Position numbers and translations under genes: made by a program. Below the pieces are notes generated by a model. The model was not told the DNA's origin. It made no database searches and saw only the letters and a list, made by a program, of their open reading frames with translations. Positions 43,651 to 55,335 of a DNA stretch of 64,000 nt are shown here, in pieces. Positions within the stretch are counted from its first letter, which is position 1, and each line of letters opens with the position of its first letter. The DNA is from Rapana venosa. Taxonomy: Eukaryota > Mollusca > Gastropoda > Neogastropoda > Muricidae. The stretch is from NCBI GenBank assembly GCA_028751875.1, contig CM054135.1, positions 2,013,236-2,077,235 of the forward strand. Reading direction: 5' to 3'.

Positions 43651-45284
43651 TTGGACTTGTTGAACTATTACTAGCTATTGTTGCTGACTGTGTAAGAATG
43701 AGTTGAGTGCAGCGCTGTGTTTGTCTGTGAAGATACAGCCTATATAAACTCCATTGATTTTATTTCAAATAATAATTTTTTTTTTAAAATTAATGCAATG
43801 CAGTGTCCGTCCATTCAATGGGATTGATGCCCTTGTTTCACTAGGTAAAGTTGCCCAGGGAAAAATTTTTTTTTATGTGTGTGTGTCCCCCCCCTGTGGG
43901 GGTTGGGGGGGGGGGGGGGGGGGGGGCAGAGCCATGCATGGTGCGGGGTGTTTTGTGTTGTGGCTTTTTTCTCTGGGGAGGGTCAGTGTTTAAACTGTCT
44001 TATCATTCACAATGGAATCAGGGTGTGAACGTTTCCTAAGTAGTTTTTACAATGCAGATCTTTAGTACCCAACCCATAGGAGCCAATTCCAACTTCAAGT
44101 ATCCCCCCCCCCCCCCCTATTCTGAATACTGGCTTTGTTTGTATAGGAGTTTGTCATGGACGAAAACAGCCCTTACTTAACTTTGAAAAAAAAGAGAAAA
44201 TTAAAAAATATTCTGAGCTTTTTTTGTGGACTTTGGGGGTTAGCACCTGACAAAACTTTTTCGGCCCAAACCAAAAACTACAATGTTTTAAATTTTTTTT
44301 CATGCTACCATTACCCAGGCTGTGCTAATAAAATGTATTTTTTTAAAACCAGAGAAACAAAAAAGTATTCAGCCATAGGTACAGAAATAATAACCATCCA
44401 ATAAAAATAATTACAAGAAAACAAACCATCACTTCACGGAGTAACAAAAAAGGGATACAGATAAAAAATTTCAAAAAACGTTTTCTCGCAGTAAGGAAAA
44501 ATGTATGGCGTATTCACGGAATTTTAATTAGTCTAATGGAAAATCTTTATAAAATTTTGTTCAAAACACGAAAACGTTGAAATTTTAAAACCAGAAGGGA
44601 AGGTTTTTTTCTTTTCAAATCTATTGGCCCCTGACCTATTTTTTTTTGAAAAAACATTTAAAAATTGGCTATGTTTTAATGTCTGGCAAAATACTTCACA
44701 TCTAGGCCTATTTTTTTTATTAATGTCAAACCCTGTATGCAGTGACCCCTTTTTTAAGTTTGTCTCTAAAATTTCTGAAGGGGCTTAAAAGTTTAAGTGT
44801 AAAGCACTGATTTTTCAACAAGGATTTATTCTGCATTTTCAATAGCACTGAAAAAGAGGGGGCCCTGGGAAAAAAAAATGTGCCTTTTGTTAATTTTTAA
44901 ATGCCTTAAAAATAACTTCCTGTTAACAAAAAAATGGGTGGGGGGTGGGGGTGGGGATATACTACAACTTCCCCAAAACTCATATTAAACGGAAGCGCTT
45001 TAGATTTTTAAAAAAATTTGGTCCAGTATTTGCCCCTTTCAAATCCAGCCCCCAAAACACTTTTTTCCCTCCCTGATGTCTCCCCCTCAGTCTTTCTAAC
45101 TTTTCAACGCCCCTTTCTCCCCCACCCTCCCTCCCTAAACGTGTCGCACGCGACGCGCGCGTTGTTATAATTGAATTTGAAACATGTTAATTCAAATTTT
45201 TTGTGGCAGTTCATTCGTTTTTTCGTCTGTTCACTCTCAGTAGATCTAATTCATTAGTTTGTGGACACTCGCATGTGTGTCCAT
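43651..45284. other. No gene recognised; interior of D2
   Basis: G run at 43905-43926, C run at 44103-44117, otherwise AT-rich sequence shared with 57.3-58.4 kb. No coding motif in any frame. Confidence 0.5.
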
Positions 45285-45385
45285 GTTTTAAAATGCAAAC
45301 GCTTCGATGTGTTTGCTTTACAAGTTTCAGCACTTAAATAAAAAACCCATACTATATAAATTGTTATTCATATTACGACTGGACG
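45285..45385 (+). mobile_element. SINE-B tail fragment
   Basis: cgcttcgatgtgtttgcttt, acaagtttcagcactt and tatataaattgttattcata resemble the family tail in forward orientation. Confidence 0.5.
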
Positions 45386-45959
45386 ATCCCATGAAATCTT
45401 TCGGTAACCTCTGCACACCCACAGGCCTCCAGGGCCAAGTGCCCTTTCCCGATGGGCCACAGGTTTTTGTCTGGCGGGGAAGAGCCATTTCATCAGACCT
45501 CTCAAAATTTTCCATGACCTTTGCTTTTCCGGGGCACTTTTTTCCCCGGAGAGTCCCCGACACAAGCCTGTTTGTCCCCCTTTGCCTGCCTGCCTGCCTG
45601 CCTGCCTGCTGCCGTAGCAGGGGTTATGGTTAAAATGGTCAGGTCTACAGAGTATTCGATTTCTGTGAGAGTGGTTTAAACTACCCCCACCTAGACACAG
45701 GAAAAAGACAAAATTTACTTGAGGGGTATAGAGCAATTGTTGTGAGGGAAAAAAAAACGGCGTACAACCACAAAAGCGTTTTAGACCAGTTTGCTCCTAG
45801 CATTCTTCCAATAATTATTTCATTAAAAAATCTAACTTTATATTACAAAAAGTTTTTAAAAATGGAAGATGTTTTGAAAGGTTGTAGTCTACTTTTTTCC
45901 CCTTGGGGATTTTTTTTTGCTTTTTTTTTTTTCTCATTTTTTTTTTCCCGTTTTAAAAA
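45386..45959. other. No gene recognised
   Basis: Shared in degraded form with 58.45-58.75 kb. Contains a short CCTG tetranucleotide run at 45585-45608. Confidence 0.4.
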
Positions 45960-47560
45960 CATCTTACCCTCATTCCCAAAAAGTACCCTGCCATTCCTAT
46001 ACTGGGGGAAAGAAGTGGAGAACCCCCATCGAGTTACCTGGGAAACCCCCCGGGGCAGAAAAAAACCCCCAGCAGAGCTGCTCAAGCTGGGGGCAAAACA
46101 GTCATCAACATGTTACAGCTATCTGTCAGAAAATTTGGAGACAAAAAAGTGGCCAACAGAAGGGCAAATCATCATCTACCCTGCCCCAAAAGGGGGAATT
46201 TTCGCCAAAGCCAAAACTAGAACAATCACCCCCACAGCCCCGCCCCAAGATTTCCCCAAAATTATTTTTAATCGATCAAGAAAAAGGCAGAAGAACACCC
46301 TTTCGAGGGAACAAGCTGGGTTCGGGCGGCAGGGCACAAAACGAACAGATTTTAACTGCCCCATCTGAGGAAAAAAAAATCTTAAAATCAAGAGACCTTT
46401 CCCCAAAATTCATGACTTCAAGAAGCTTTCGACAGAGTATGGGACGAAGGCCCGTGGCAGGCCTCAGAATGTTTTTGGGATTTAGAAAGGGCAGTGCAAC
46501 CATTCAAGCACTTAAACACGCAAGCGTGCAGTCCTTCTGAACATAGGTCGGAGATATTCAAAACCACGTTGGGGTCCCACAAGGAGCCCGTTATTCCGTC
46601 CTGTTTAATCGTTTTGGAGAAATTAGAAGAAAACCCCCATGATTCCACCTACCCTTTTATTGCGGCAGACCCCTCAACAATTGCGGTTTTCCGATGACTT
46701 GACCTCATGGGCGGAAATAACAAGACCAGAATTTTTCACCGACTGAGAACAGAGCTGGGGCATATTGGGATGGGGGTGAGCTCGGAGAAAAGTAAAAGTA
46801 CTTGTGAACAGCACGACAACGCCATGCAAAATTTTTTTGAACGGCCCCGCAACTGGATGAGGTAGCCCTTTTAATCCTTGGGGCTAACTCCCAAAAAACG
46901 GGCGATCGACGCAAAATCAAAGTCAGATTTGCCATGGCAACAATCTTCATGACAAAAACTCACCCCATTGGAAAAAAAAGAGATCGTTTCCCCAACAAAC
47001 TAAAGCCTACAAAAGCCCTAATTCGACTACCTGCTGTACGGAAATGAAACCGGATTGCTGCTGAAAAAAACAAAGCGAAAACCCGTCATTTTAAAAAAAA
47101 ATGCCTTTGAAAATGTGGGCATATCCTGGAGGAAAGAAAGACCAATGAATTTGGCAAGATCAAAAAAACACGGTGGGAGGTCCGGAACCCCCCTTTTCAC
47201 CCTTGGGCAAGAAAAAAAAAAGTGACATGGTTCGGCCACGTCACCCCCCAAACATCTGCCAAAAAAAGTATGCAGGGAACACTCGAAGGTGGGGAGAAGG
47301 AGGGAAGACAGAAAAAGTCAGGATGGACAACATCGAGAATGGGCAGGTTTAATGACCGGCACTACTGCGCAGAGCCAGGACCGAGATGGCGGACGAGGGT
47401 TACCCCGGCGGTCTTTCGTGTCCCTCCACGACCGCAAAGGTCACGGGTTGATGATGTTTATGACCCCTCATTATTCAGCAACCCCCCCATGAATAAAACT
47501 CTCTCTCTTCTCTCTCTCTCTCTCTCTCTCTTCTCTCTTCTCTCTATCTCTCTCTCTCTT
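45960..47560 (+). pseudogene. RTE-type LINE remnant: reverse transcriptase to 3' end
   Basis: Following the frame through indels gives PAELLKLGAK (46070), KTVINMLQL (46095), REQAGF (46310), a motif-A-like AFDRVWDE (about 46420-46450), GVPQGA and VLFNRFGEI (46570-46622), and a motif-C-like LRFSDDL (about 46683). Then comes ALILSTLLYGNE-type sequence (about 47010) and the RTE C-terminal block MTWFGHVTP, MQGTLEGG, KEGRQKKS (47222-47310). The 3' end is catgaataaaactctctctc with a CT run. The endonuclease is missing, so it is 5' truncated. Frames change at nearly every homopolymer, consistent with decay plus sequencing error. A second copy lies at 59020-60262. Confidence 0.75.
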
Positions 47561-47931
47561 GTGTTATGCATAATTAAAAATGAGTGCAGGTGGTCCGGTG
47601 TATTTTAAAAACATGTTATGTTTGTCATTCTTTTTTTTTGAAAAAATTTCATTACTATTTTCGACTGTTGTAAGTAATTTAGATTTATGACTTTTTATCA
47701 TTATTTTCAGTTAATGTTTTTTTTCCTTTTGTTATGTTTAGCCTGAAGCCACACGGGGGTACTCGATTTCGAAGATAGATACTGAAAATTTTTTATGTTG
47801 GGATTTTTAGAAAGGGGGATCTGACCTACAGTTTTTGTGCAAAAAAGGAACTGCCGTAAGCATCATAGCATAATTTAATAAGTCTTAAGAAGCTTACATT
47901 TTTCGGGGTTTTTAGTACATTATGGGGCAGT
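47561..47931. other. No gene; D2 sequence
   Basis: AT-rich, matching 60264-60642. Contains ctattttcgactgttgtaag and ttagcctgaagccacac. No coding motif. Confidence 0.5.
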
Positions 47932-48200
47932 GGGACGGGAAGCTCGTGGTCGGAGCATCGCTTTCCCCCCGCCAAAATTAAACAGCGCAAACGGGTTACC
48001 AGTTGGATGGGTGGGCCGTTTTTCGGCCTTGGGTTCATACCCTTCCCCCGTCACCACTGTAAATGGGTACCTGCCTCTTTTGGGTCAGGGGGAAAGGGGG
48101 AGCAGCAGGGAGAGGGATGGGGGCCGCCCTCACTATGCTGGCCCTAGAGAAGTGAGGTCTCTGAGCCCGTCCCCTCGACCTTTAGGTTTTTGGGATCCCT
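47932..48200 (+). mobile_element. SINE-C, forward arm of an inverted pair
   Basis: ggacgggaagctcgtggtcg, gccaaaattaaacagcg, ttggatgggtgg and ccctagagaagtgaggtctc place it in the tRNA/5S SINE family. It carries many small indels. Confidence 0.75.
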
Positions 48201-48221
48201 TTTTCTTTTTTTTTTTGTGGT

Positions 48222-48482
48222 CAGTGTAAAGGATAAGGAGGGCCCCCTACCCATAAAAGGGGTAGGGAAAGAGGGTCAGGGCCCCCTTTTTAGGGGCCCC
48301 GCTTTTTGGGGCGGGCCCATCTCCTCTCCCCCGCTGCTCACCCCTTTCCCGACCCTAAAGAGGGGAGGTCCATTTTCAGCTGGGGGGAACTGGGGAACTG
48401 TATGAAGCCAAAGGGGCGCAAAACGGTCCCCACCAAATTTGGAACCAGCCGAGCGCTTAATTGGTGGGGGGGAAAGCGGTGT
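48222..48482 (-). mobile_element. SINE-C, reverse arm of an inverted pair
   Basis: gtaaaggataaggagg, gccccgctttttgggg, ctgctcaccc..ttcccgaccctaaagagggg and ggggggaactggggaactgt, in inverse order to the neighbour, tail to tail with a spacer of about 20 bp. Confidence 0.75.
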
Positions 48483-48484
48483 AC

Positions 48485-49165
48485 GGTGATAAATCCATTT
48501 CTCACGTGGGGGGCGCCAGGGGCTTTCAGTACAAATAGTCCCCCCAAATTTTGGAATTCTGTGCTAGGAATTCCCTCTTTTTTATCCTTCTTTTTTTTCT
48601 GCTCGTTCCTTTTCTTCCCGCACTCCCTTTTGGCTATTTTTTTCCTTTTTGTCCTTCTCCGCCCCTTTTTCCCCGAAAGACCCAACTAAAAAAAAAATTT
48701 CTCTCATGCCAAATTTTTTTTTGTGTGGGGACTGTCAGGCGTTTACGGGATTGCAAGCATTTTTGTCATATGAGAGACAACAAAACTTTCTGGAAAAAGA
48801 AGAAAAAGAAAAAAAACCCTCTAAAAACAACAGGGAAAAAGATTCCTGGTTTAATCCCGTCAGTCAAGATCTGACTCTTTTTTTTTTATATCCAAAAAAC
48901 CTAATTTGGTTGTGTGCGGTTTTTCTTTCGATGAAATGACATATGGCAAAACTGACAAAATTCGGTCAGCTCACTGGCAACCCTCCTTAATTTGTAGGGA
49001 AAAAAAAACACTAGGAAGTAGACAAAGGCTAATCAGATCCATACACTCGGCAAAAAAAAAAAAAAAGCGTGGGCAGCACAGGGGACTCGTTTTCTGCAAA
49101 AAACCCCAGAGTACCCCAAATTTTTGAGAAAAATCTGTCGGAAAGTGGATCAATAAAATTATTTG
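48485..49165 (+). mobile_element. Repeat J, long copy
   Basis: gggggcgccaggggctttca, aaattttggaattctgtgct, the pyrimidine tract, gcgtttacgggattgcaagc, then a longer body with atatggcaaaactgac. It ends with the SINE-A-like module gcgtgggcagcaca and aaatctgtcggaaagtgg. It is longer than the 2.1- and 7.4-kb copies. Confidence 0.6.
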
Positions 49166-49434
49166 CTTAAAATACTAAACCAAACCTAATATGTAGGAGG
49201 GGTACGGGTTTTTTCTCTCTCCTTGGTTAGGCCTAAAGTTTGCTCACACTTTGTGGAAATTTCCCTTTATTTTTTTATTTTTACCCCTTTAAGTCACCGG
49301 GTTTATCTGCGTGAAATTCGGGGGAGCTCTCATCGGGGAGGCGCGTCACCCAAAGAACAGCGCCACCCTTTTTAAAAAAACAAATTTTTACTGTTGCCTG
49401 TAGGCCCCAGCGTAGTTTTTTTGTTCCACTCGCT
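49166..49434. other. No gene; D2 sequence
   Basis: Matches 61880-62150 (aaaccaaacctaatat, ccttggttaggcctaaagt, ttatctgcgtgaaattcggg). Confidence 0.5.
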
Positions 49435-49645
49435 GACTAGGAGCTTGATTGCACAATCTTCCTGTGCTGCAGCCCTGGGGGGCTAGGGGCTTTGGAGGGC
49501 TCAAGGCCGGCCGGGGCCCCTTTTCCGAGGAGGGGGTGGGGACGTCCTGGGGAAAGCACTCCATATAATCGAATTTTGGCAGTTTCCGAAAAACAGAGAC
49601 TCCTCGCTTTATTAGGTCACGTCGAACAGGCAACGAACCCAAGAT
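49435..49645. repeat. Interspersed repeat I, copy 2
   Basis: tgactaggagcttgattgca, tgctgcagccctggggggct and ccatataatcgaattttggc match 27900-28140. Confidence 0.6.
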
Positions 49646-51250
49646 TTAAAAAAAAAAAAGTTTAAAAAATTTTTCAACAAGAGGGTATGTCGTGCGGCAG
49701 GGGACTAAAGTAAACCCTTCCCCCTTGTGAAAGGGGCTTCAGCCCATGGGCGTCGTACGCTGGAAAATTTATAACACGGTACAATATATGCATACATGTT
49801 TGCCAGAATTATGCAGCAAATCAAAAAACAGTGCAATAAAACAAGCAAACAAAAAAGTCGTACAGAAATATAAATAAGTGCAATACAAAACAATGCAATC
49901 AAGCAATACAATACTATTTCTCCATCGCGTTTTCCCGACTGTGCTTAAAAATCTCGGGTCAAAGAACATAACCATGTTTTTCAAAACCTGGAATTTCCCC
50001 CTTTATCCACGACGACAAACTTGCGAGTACTTTTTTCGTAGATCTAAACCCAGATTGTTTTAAAACAAAATACTTGTAATTTCCCCATTGGAAGAGGAGG
50101 GAAATACATTGTCGTGTGCATGCTTTGTTAATTGTAAAATTTATTGAGAAACAGGCCTGTTGTAAAGTCGGAGTCGAGTGTTAAAAAAAATTACAAGATT
50201 TCCTTGGCCTTTTTGATTTTTTCCCAGGTCTTTGATGTCTCATTCAAAAGATCTACGCTGGTAAGGGGGAAAATTGTTTTAAGCTTTCGCAAAAAATTCC
50301 ATTTTTTCATCCAAAAGGGTAAGCCTTAAATAAAAATAATAATAATGATAAAAAAAACAAAAACCCGATAATGAGATGTTTAAAGGGGAAATGATGAAAA
50401 ATGGACGAAAATGATGGTGAGGATGATATATGGGTGATGAGAAGGTGAAAAATTTTGAAGATGAGAAAACGATGGGGGGATGAAAAAAACATTTGGATTT
50501 AAGGTTTAGCAAAAGGGCTACTGAATTGCATGGAAGAAAAGGAGAAGCACCCTTGAAAGGATGAAATATGTTCTTTCGTGGGGTGAAACGACATGGGAAA
50601 GGATTTTCCCAAAAATCCTTTTTACTGCCGTGCTTGGCGTTATCCCACAGTGATAGATCAAGTTACAGTAGTATTTTAAAAATTTTTAAACTTTGTTTTA
50701 AAACAGGGGGGGGGGGGGGGGGGGGGGGATGAGACGTGCACAAAATGGGTTTTTATAGCAAGTAAATAGGGACAATTAAAGTCCCCCTTTCGTTTAAGGG
50801 GATTTTTATTAGGTCTTTAGATCTAGGTCGACATGTGTGTTTTTCTTCGGTAAAAAAAGTTTTTTTTCTTTACAATTTTATTTTTGGGTAGTTTTTCAAA
50901 CTAATTTTTAGCTTTCCCCTACACACGTCAGCTTGCCTGCACGCACACCGCCGTACCATCGTTCGTCAACTGTTGTCCCAGATAAACAAAACCCTCTCGC
51001 AGGAGATAGTCGGTTGGTTAGTCATATACATACGCGCACGCGCACGCGGACACCGGGGGCGCGCGCGCGCGCGCGTATGTTGTGTTCGACTTCATTTTCA
51101 GTTTTCCACAAATTGTGATGTTTAAAGGACAAGGGGGTCTGGATCATGTTTGGGGGGGGGGGTTACACATTTGAATACCCTTGGACAAATAAAGTGTGTG
51201 TGTGGGGGGGGGGGGGGGGGGGGGGAGGGGGGAAGGGGGGGGTTGTATAT
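49646..51250. other. No gene recognised; D2 sequence
   Basis: Contains a GATGA-rich stretch (50370-50480), a G run (50707-50728), GCGC-rich sequence (51030-51078) and a TG/G run (51195-51240). All of it is matched at 62.4-64.0 kb. No coding motif. Confidence 0.5.
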
Positions 51251-52265
51251 GGCATTCGCGTGTGCTCTGTGTGTAGTGGTGCCAAGAGAGAGAGAGAGAG
51301 AGAGAGGAGAGAGGAGGGCCCGAGCATGGGGGTAGCCTTTTGCTTTTAAAATTTTATCGCGATTGACAGCAGCAAAAAAAAAAAACCCAACCCGCCCCCA
51401 ACCCCACCACCCCTTTCCCCCCGAAATCAAAGAAGAATAAACAAACAAACAAAAAACAAACAAACAAAAAAAAAACAAACAAACAAACAAAACAAACAAA
51501 CAAAAAAAAACAAAACAAAACAAAAAGCACAAAGAAAAATTTTGTGTGTGTGTGTGTGTTGTGTGTGTGGTGTGTGTGTGTGTTTGGGTGTGTTTATGTT
51601 TTCCCCCAACCTTTTCTGCTTAAGATTCCAAACAAAAAAACACTGCATTTTTCGGGAAATTCCGAAAAGGTAAAATTTTTGTCCCACACCCCTACAAGCA
51701 GCAAAGACGAAGATAAGAACAGCATGTATGTTAAGGGTTGACTTCGCTTTTTTTTTTGTCAAATGCCCTTTAAGAGTCGTTGGGGCAAGCATGAAATTTA
51801 AGTTTTGTTCATTCTTATCGAGGGAGGTTAAACCTTGGGAGATACCATCCCTTCACTGTTTTTGTGGTGTTTGTGTGTGTGTGTGTGTGTGGTTTTTTTG
51901 TGGTGTGGTGTGTGTGTGTTTGTTTTTTTGTTTACATTTTGTGAAAAAAGTAAAGATGTTAATCCTTTTTGTTTGTTTGGGGGTTTTTTTTTGTTTTGGA
52001 GTTTATTTTATTTTTTTTTGTTTTGTTTTTGGTGTGTGTTGTGTGGTGTGGTTGTGTTTTTGTGTGTGGTGTTGGGGGTTTGTGTGTTTGTGTGTTTGTG
52101 TGTTGGGGGGGGGTGGGGTGGTGTTTTTAAGGGGTTTGTTTTCTTTTTTGGGGAAAACATTCTTGAAAAAACTCTCAGTGCAAGGACAAAAGTAAGCTGA
52201 AATTGATAAGCGCAGACTGAGATACGTAGGTCTGCAAACAGAAAAACACAGACAAGTCTGATGCA
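51251..52265. repeat. GA, AAAC and TG simple repeats
   Basis: GA 51285-51312, AAAC-rich 51430-51530, TG 51541-51595, TG/TTTG-rich 51855-52115. The sequence between is ordinary and unassigned. Confidence 0.7.
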
Positions 52266-52470
52266 ACAGTTTTCCAGGTTAAGGTTGGGGCAGAAGGCAA
52301 AAGAAGCAGAAAACCAAAATCCTACATTGCCAACATCACTAAACAGTGGTTGGGGGGAGGGCTACCACAGGAATGGTAGAAATCAGCAGAACAGACAGAG
52401 GAAGATGGAGAACCCCGGTGGTGGTGGCATTGCGTGTAGCTCCCACCCACGACAGAGGCGATTTTAGAAG
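52266..52470 (+). pseudogene. RTE-type LINE C-terminal fragment, second lineage
   Basis: The frame reads MVEISRTDRGRWRTPVVVAL then RVAPTHD (52374-52450), preceded in another frame by TSLNSGWGEGY-like sequence. I recognise the sequence VEIS.DRGRW..LV..AL as the C-terminus of a mollusc endonuclease/reverse-transcriptase family. It is distinct from the WYGHV type at 34.8 kb. Confidence 0.5.
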
Positions 52471-52867
52471 GTTTATGGGGATGGGGGATGGGGTGGGGAG
52501 GGTATTTCGTATCACGAGCAACCCGCTGAGTCTTTTTGGTACAAATTTGCAAACAAAAAACAGAAGATTGACAAAAATGTTTGTCGTTAAGATTGACAAA
52601 CAGATACACTACGGGTTTTAAAAAAAAAAAAAGGAAAAAACGAAATTTTTGTGTTGATATGAGAGAAGAGAGAAGAGGAGAGAGGGGGAGATAGAGAGAG
52701 AGGGAGAAGAGAGAGAGAGAGAGAGGCATAATCACAGTAAAAAGGGCATTTGGACATTTTTTTCCAGGGTCCCCCAAATTTTTCCCTTTTTTTTTCGGAA
52801 CCAAAAAAAATTTTTCACACGTTGAATGGAGGACGGTTTTAACTGCTGTAATAAAATGTAATGATTA
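52471..52867. other. No gene; includes GA repeat
   Basis: Ordinary sequence with a GA-rich run at 52660-52725. Confidence 0.4.
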
Positions 52868-53150
52868 ATAATAATAATAATAATAATGTATGGAATTTAT
52901 AAGCGTGAATCTTTTAAAGCAACAAAACAAAGCGCTCAAAAGACATGGTTTCTCTCGAGGATAATGGAATAAGCACTCATGTGCTTTTTTACATCCAGAC
53001 CCCTGTGTATACGGGTTTTTTAAATTTTTTTCTCTGTTCCCCCCGGCCAAAAATGGGCCCACTCTTTCGAAAAAAGGGGCAGGATTTACGTGCGCCAAGA
53101 TGTTCTGCTACATTCGCACCGGGGCCCCGGTTTTATTTACCGAAGGCCCT
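52868..53150 (-). mobile_element. SINE-B copy with ATT tail
   Basis: AAT run 52869-52886, gtatggaatttataagcgtg, aaagcgctcaaaagacatgg, gaggataatggaataagcac, and the body to ttaccgaagg. Confidence 0.75.
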
Positions 53151-53870
53151 TTTGCTTTTTTTTCTTGTAACCCTTTTGCTTTTCCATTTTAAAACCCTTT
53201 TTTTTCCATATCGGAGATGTAAAACCCCACAATCATTTAGGGGGCGTAATATGCTTGGTGGTTTTGAGTGTGCGCATTGCGTCGTGATCTGCCGACCCCG
53301 GGGTTGAAAATCGTTTATTCATTTTGCATTCGTTCTTTACAGAGCTCATGCGCATTTTAAATGTCCTTGGGTTTTCGTTGTACTGTAAAAGTTTCTGCTA
53401 AAGAAAGATACTTTCTGTGCACCCATTTGTTTCTTGTGTGTGTGGTGTTTTGTGTGTGTGTGTGTGTGTGTGTTATATCTGTGTCGCTTTTGTGTCTGTG
53501 TCTTTGTGTAAAGTGATGCTCGCAAATAAATCCTTTTCTATCTTGAAATTTTAAAATGTTTTTTTTTCTGTACATGCCGTCAGAAGTGTGTTCGTGGTGC
53601 GTGGTGATGCGTGTGTGTGTGGGGAGGGGGGGAGGGGCGCGCGCGCGCGTGTTGCGTAGTATTAGTATGGTGTATGTTGTATATATAATATGTATGTAGT
53701 ATGTATGTTGTATGTATGTATGTATGGTGTGTGTGTGCGCGCGCGTGCGGCGTTTATGTATTATGTATGATGTGTATTTATTTGGTTTTGTCTTCTGTTG
53801 TCTTTGTGTAAATGCACCTTCACAAATAAACACTCTCCTCTTTATTCTTTAAAAAAAAAAAAATTCATCC
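53151..53870. other. No gene; TG and GTAT repeats
   Basis: TG 53435-53475, TG/GCGC 53600-53655, GTAT-rich 53665-53730. Minus-strand Thr/His frames are artefacts. Confidence 0.6.
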
Positions 53871-53879
53871 ATTTTTCTG

Positions 53880-54085
53880 TCTGCAAAGCCCCGTTGTCGA
53901 CTTCTACAACAGCAGCAGCGAGACAATACAGTTCAACCGGAGGAGGAGGGGGAGGGGAGGGGGAAGTCTACTGCACCCCGAGGCTTCCAGCTCTCTTCAC
54001 TTCTCTCGGCACACTATCGAAGCGACGATCATGCAGGCGGAGGGATTCGAACTGTGTGATAGCAGCGGTACCACTCAGCCCCTTT
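53880..54085 (-). mobile_element. tRNA-like SINE head, tentative
   Basis: On the minus strand, ggggctgagtggtaccgctg (box-A-like) and cagttcgaatccctccgcct (box-B-like) lie about 25 bp apart, followed by GC-rich sequence. It could be a SINE head or chance. Confidence 0.35.
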
Positions 54086-54179
54086 GGAAAACTGCAGCAG
54101 TCTTTCGCAACCTTTTGGGTTTTTGTCGGGGGGGCCTGTTTTTAAGAGGCAGGTGAGTTTGTTTAGTAGTGATTTTCGT

Positions 54180-54293
54180 TCGTTTGTTTTTTTTTGGTTT
54201 GTTTTTTTTTGTTTTTTTTGTTTGTTTGTTGTTTTTTTTTTGTTTGTTTTTTTGTTTTGACCCTACCTCCTGGTGGGATGTCAGGAAGGGGTT

Positions 54294-54331
<38 letters not shown>

Positions 54332-54640
54332 TGTGTGTGGGTTTTGTTTTTTGGGTTTTTGGGGTGGTGGTGTGTGTGTGTGGTATTGGTTGTGTTGGTG
54401 TGTGTTGTGTGTGTGGTGGGTGTGTGTTTGCCCCTACGCCGGGCGTGTTTTTTGTGTGTTGGGTGTGTGTGTGGTGTGTGTGAGTGAGGGTTGTTTTGGG
54501 GTGAGAGTGTGAGTGTGTGTGTGTTTGTGTGTGTGGTTTTGTGTTGTGTGGTAGTATGGTGTGTGTGTGTATGTGTGTGTGTGTGTGTGTGTGAAGGAGA
54601 GAGAGAGGTGGGGGGGGGGGGGAAAACAGACAGACAGACA
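54180..54640. repeat. TTTG and TG simple repeats
   Basis: TTTG/T-rich 54180-54260, TG-rich 54298-54595, then GA and a G run. Confidence 0.9.
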
Positions 54641-55335
54641 ATAGACAGACACAAAACAGATACAAGACAGAGCAATTCAAAACTCTGTTTTAATCCCCGG
54701 CTGATTTAAAGGAAAGGAAAAAAAACAGAGATGGAAGAACCCCGTATACACCATCAAAAAATGTGTGAACGACGACCACACGACAACAGCAGCAGCACAG
54801 CAGCGAAAACAATGCCCCCAAAAACAAAAATCTCGGTGTAGCCCCCCGTTTTTACTGACAGCATGGAGACAACCAGGCCCTCCCCAAAGACATTCTGCGC
54901 CCTATCCCCTCGCCCGTTCTTTCCAGTTTTTAGCTGCCAAAAAATCAATTCGCCCCGGGCAGATTGTTGGGGGAAACGACGTTAACCCCCCTCACACAGA
55001 AACGAACAAACCCGAATAATTGTGAAGCCCGAACTGAGGGCAAACCCCTGGCAGAGAAAAAACATGCAGCACCATCAGTTCAAAGCTGCCGCAAAAACCC
55101 TGACCTGATGTGAACGTTGAAAAAAAGCTTTTTTTCGAGAGGATTGTTCGGTGCACCCCCCCCCCTTTTTCCCCAATCCCCAAATAGGGGCGGGAAACTC
55201 CCATAAGATTTTTTTCCTCCCTTTTCGGGGGGGTACTGGGGGTTCAAAAGAAAGACACAAAGAGTGTTGGAGATGATACGGAACCAAACGACAGTAGTTA
55301 GAGGGGCTCCGGGCAGGGGGGCATAGGGAAAAGTC
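54641..55335. other. No gene recognised
   Basis: CAGA run at 54627-54650, otherwise mixed sequence with C homopolymers. No motif. Confidence 0.4.

Larger units (their letters stand above)
42040..51250. repeat. Direct duplication D2, copy 1
   Basis: Matches 55906-64000 in order and orientation. Anchor pairs: CT-rich minisatellite (42.65 / 56.29 kb), G run (43.91 / 57.2 kb), ctaggccta (44.70 / 57.96 kb), RTE remnant (46-47.5 / 59-60.2 kb), ctattttcgactgttgtaa (47655 / 60352), inverted SINE-C pair, repeat J, aaaccaaacctaatat (49177 / 61897), ggctggatcatgttt (about 51140 / 63910). Offset shrinks from about 13.6 to 12.7 kb. Confidence 0.85.

Noticed and set aside
53640..53750. GTAT and GCGC alternating stretch as a regulatory or Z-DNA element
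   Set aside because: It is ordinary microsatellite sequence with no promoter or gene nearby to regulate.
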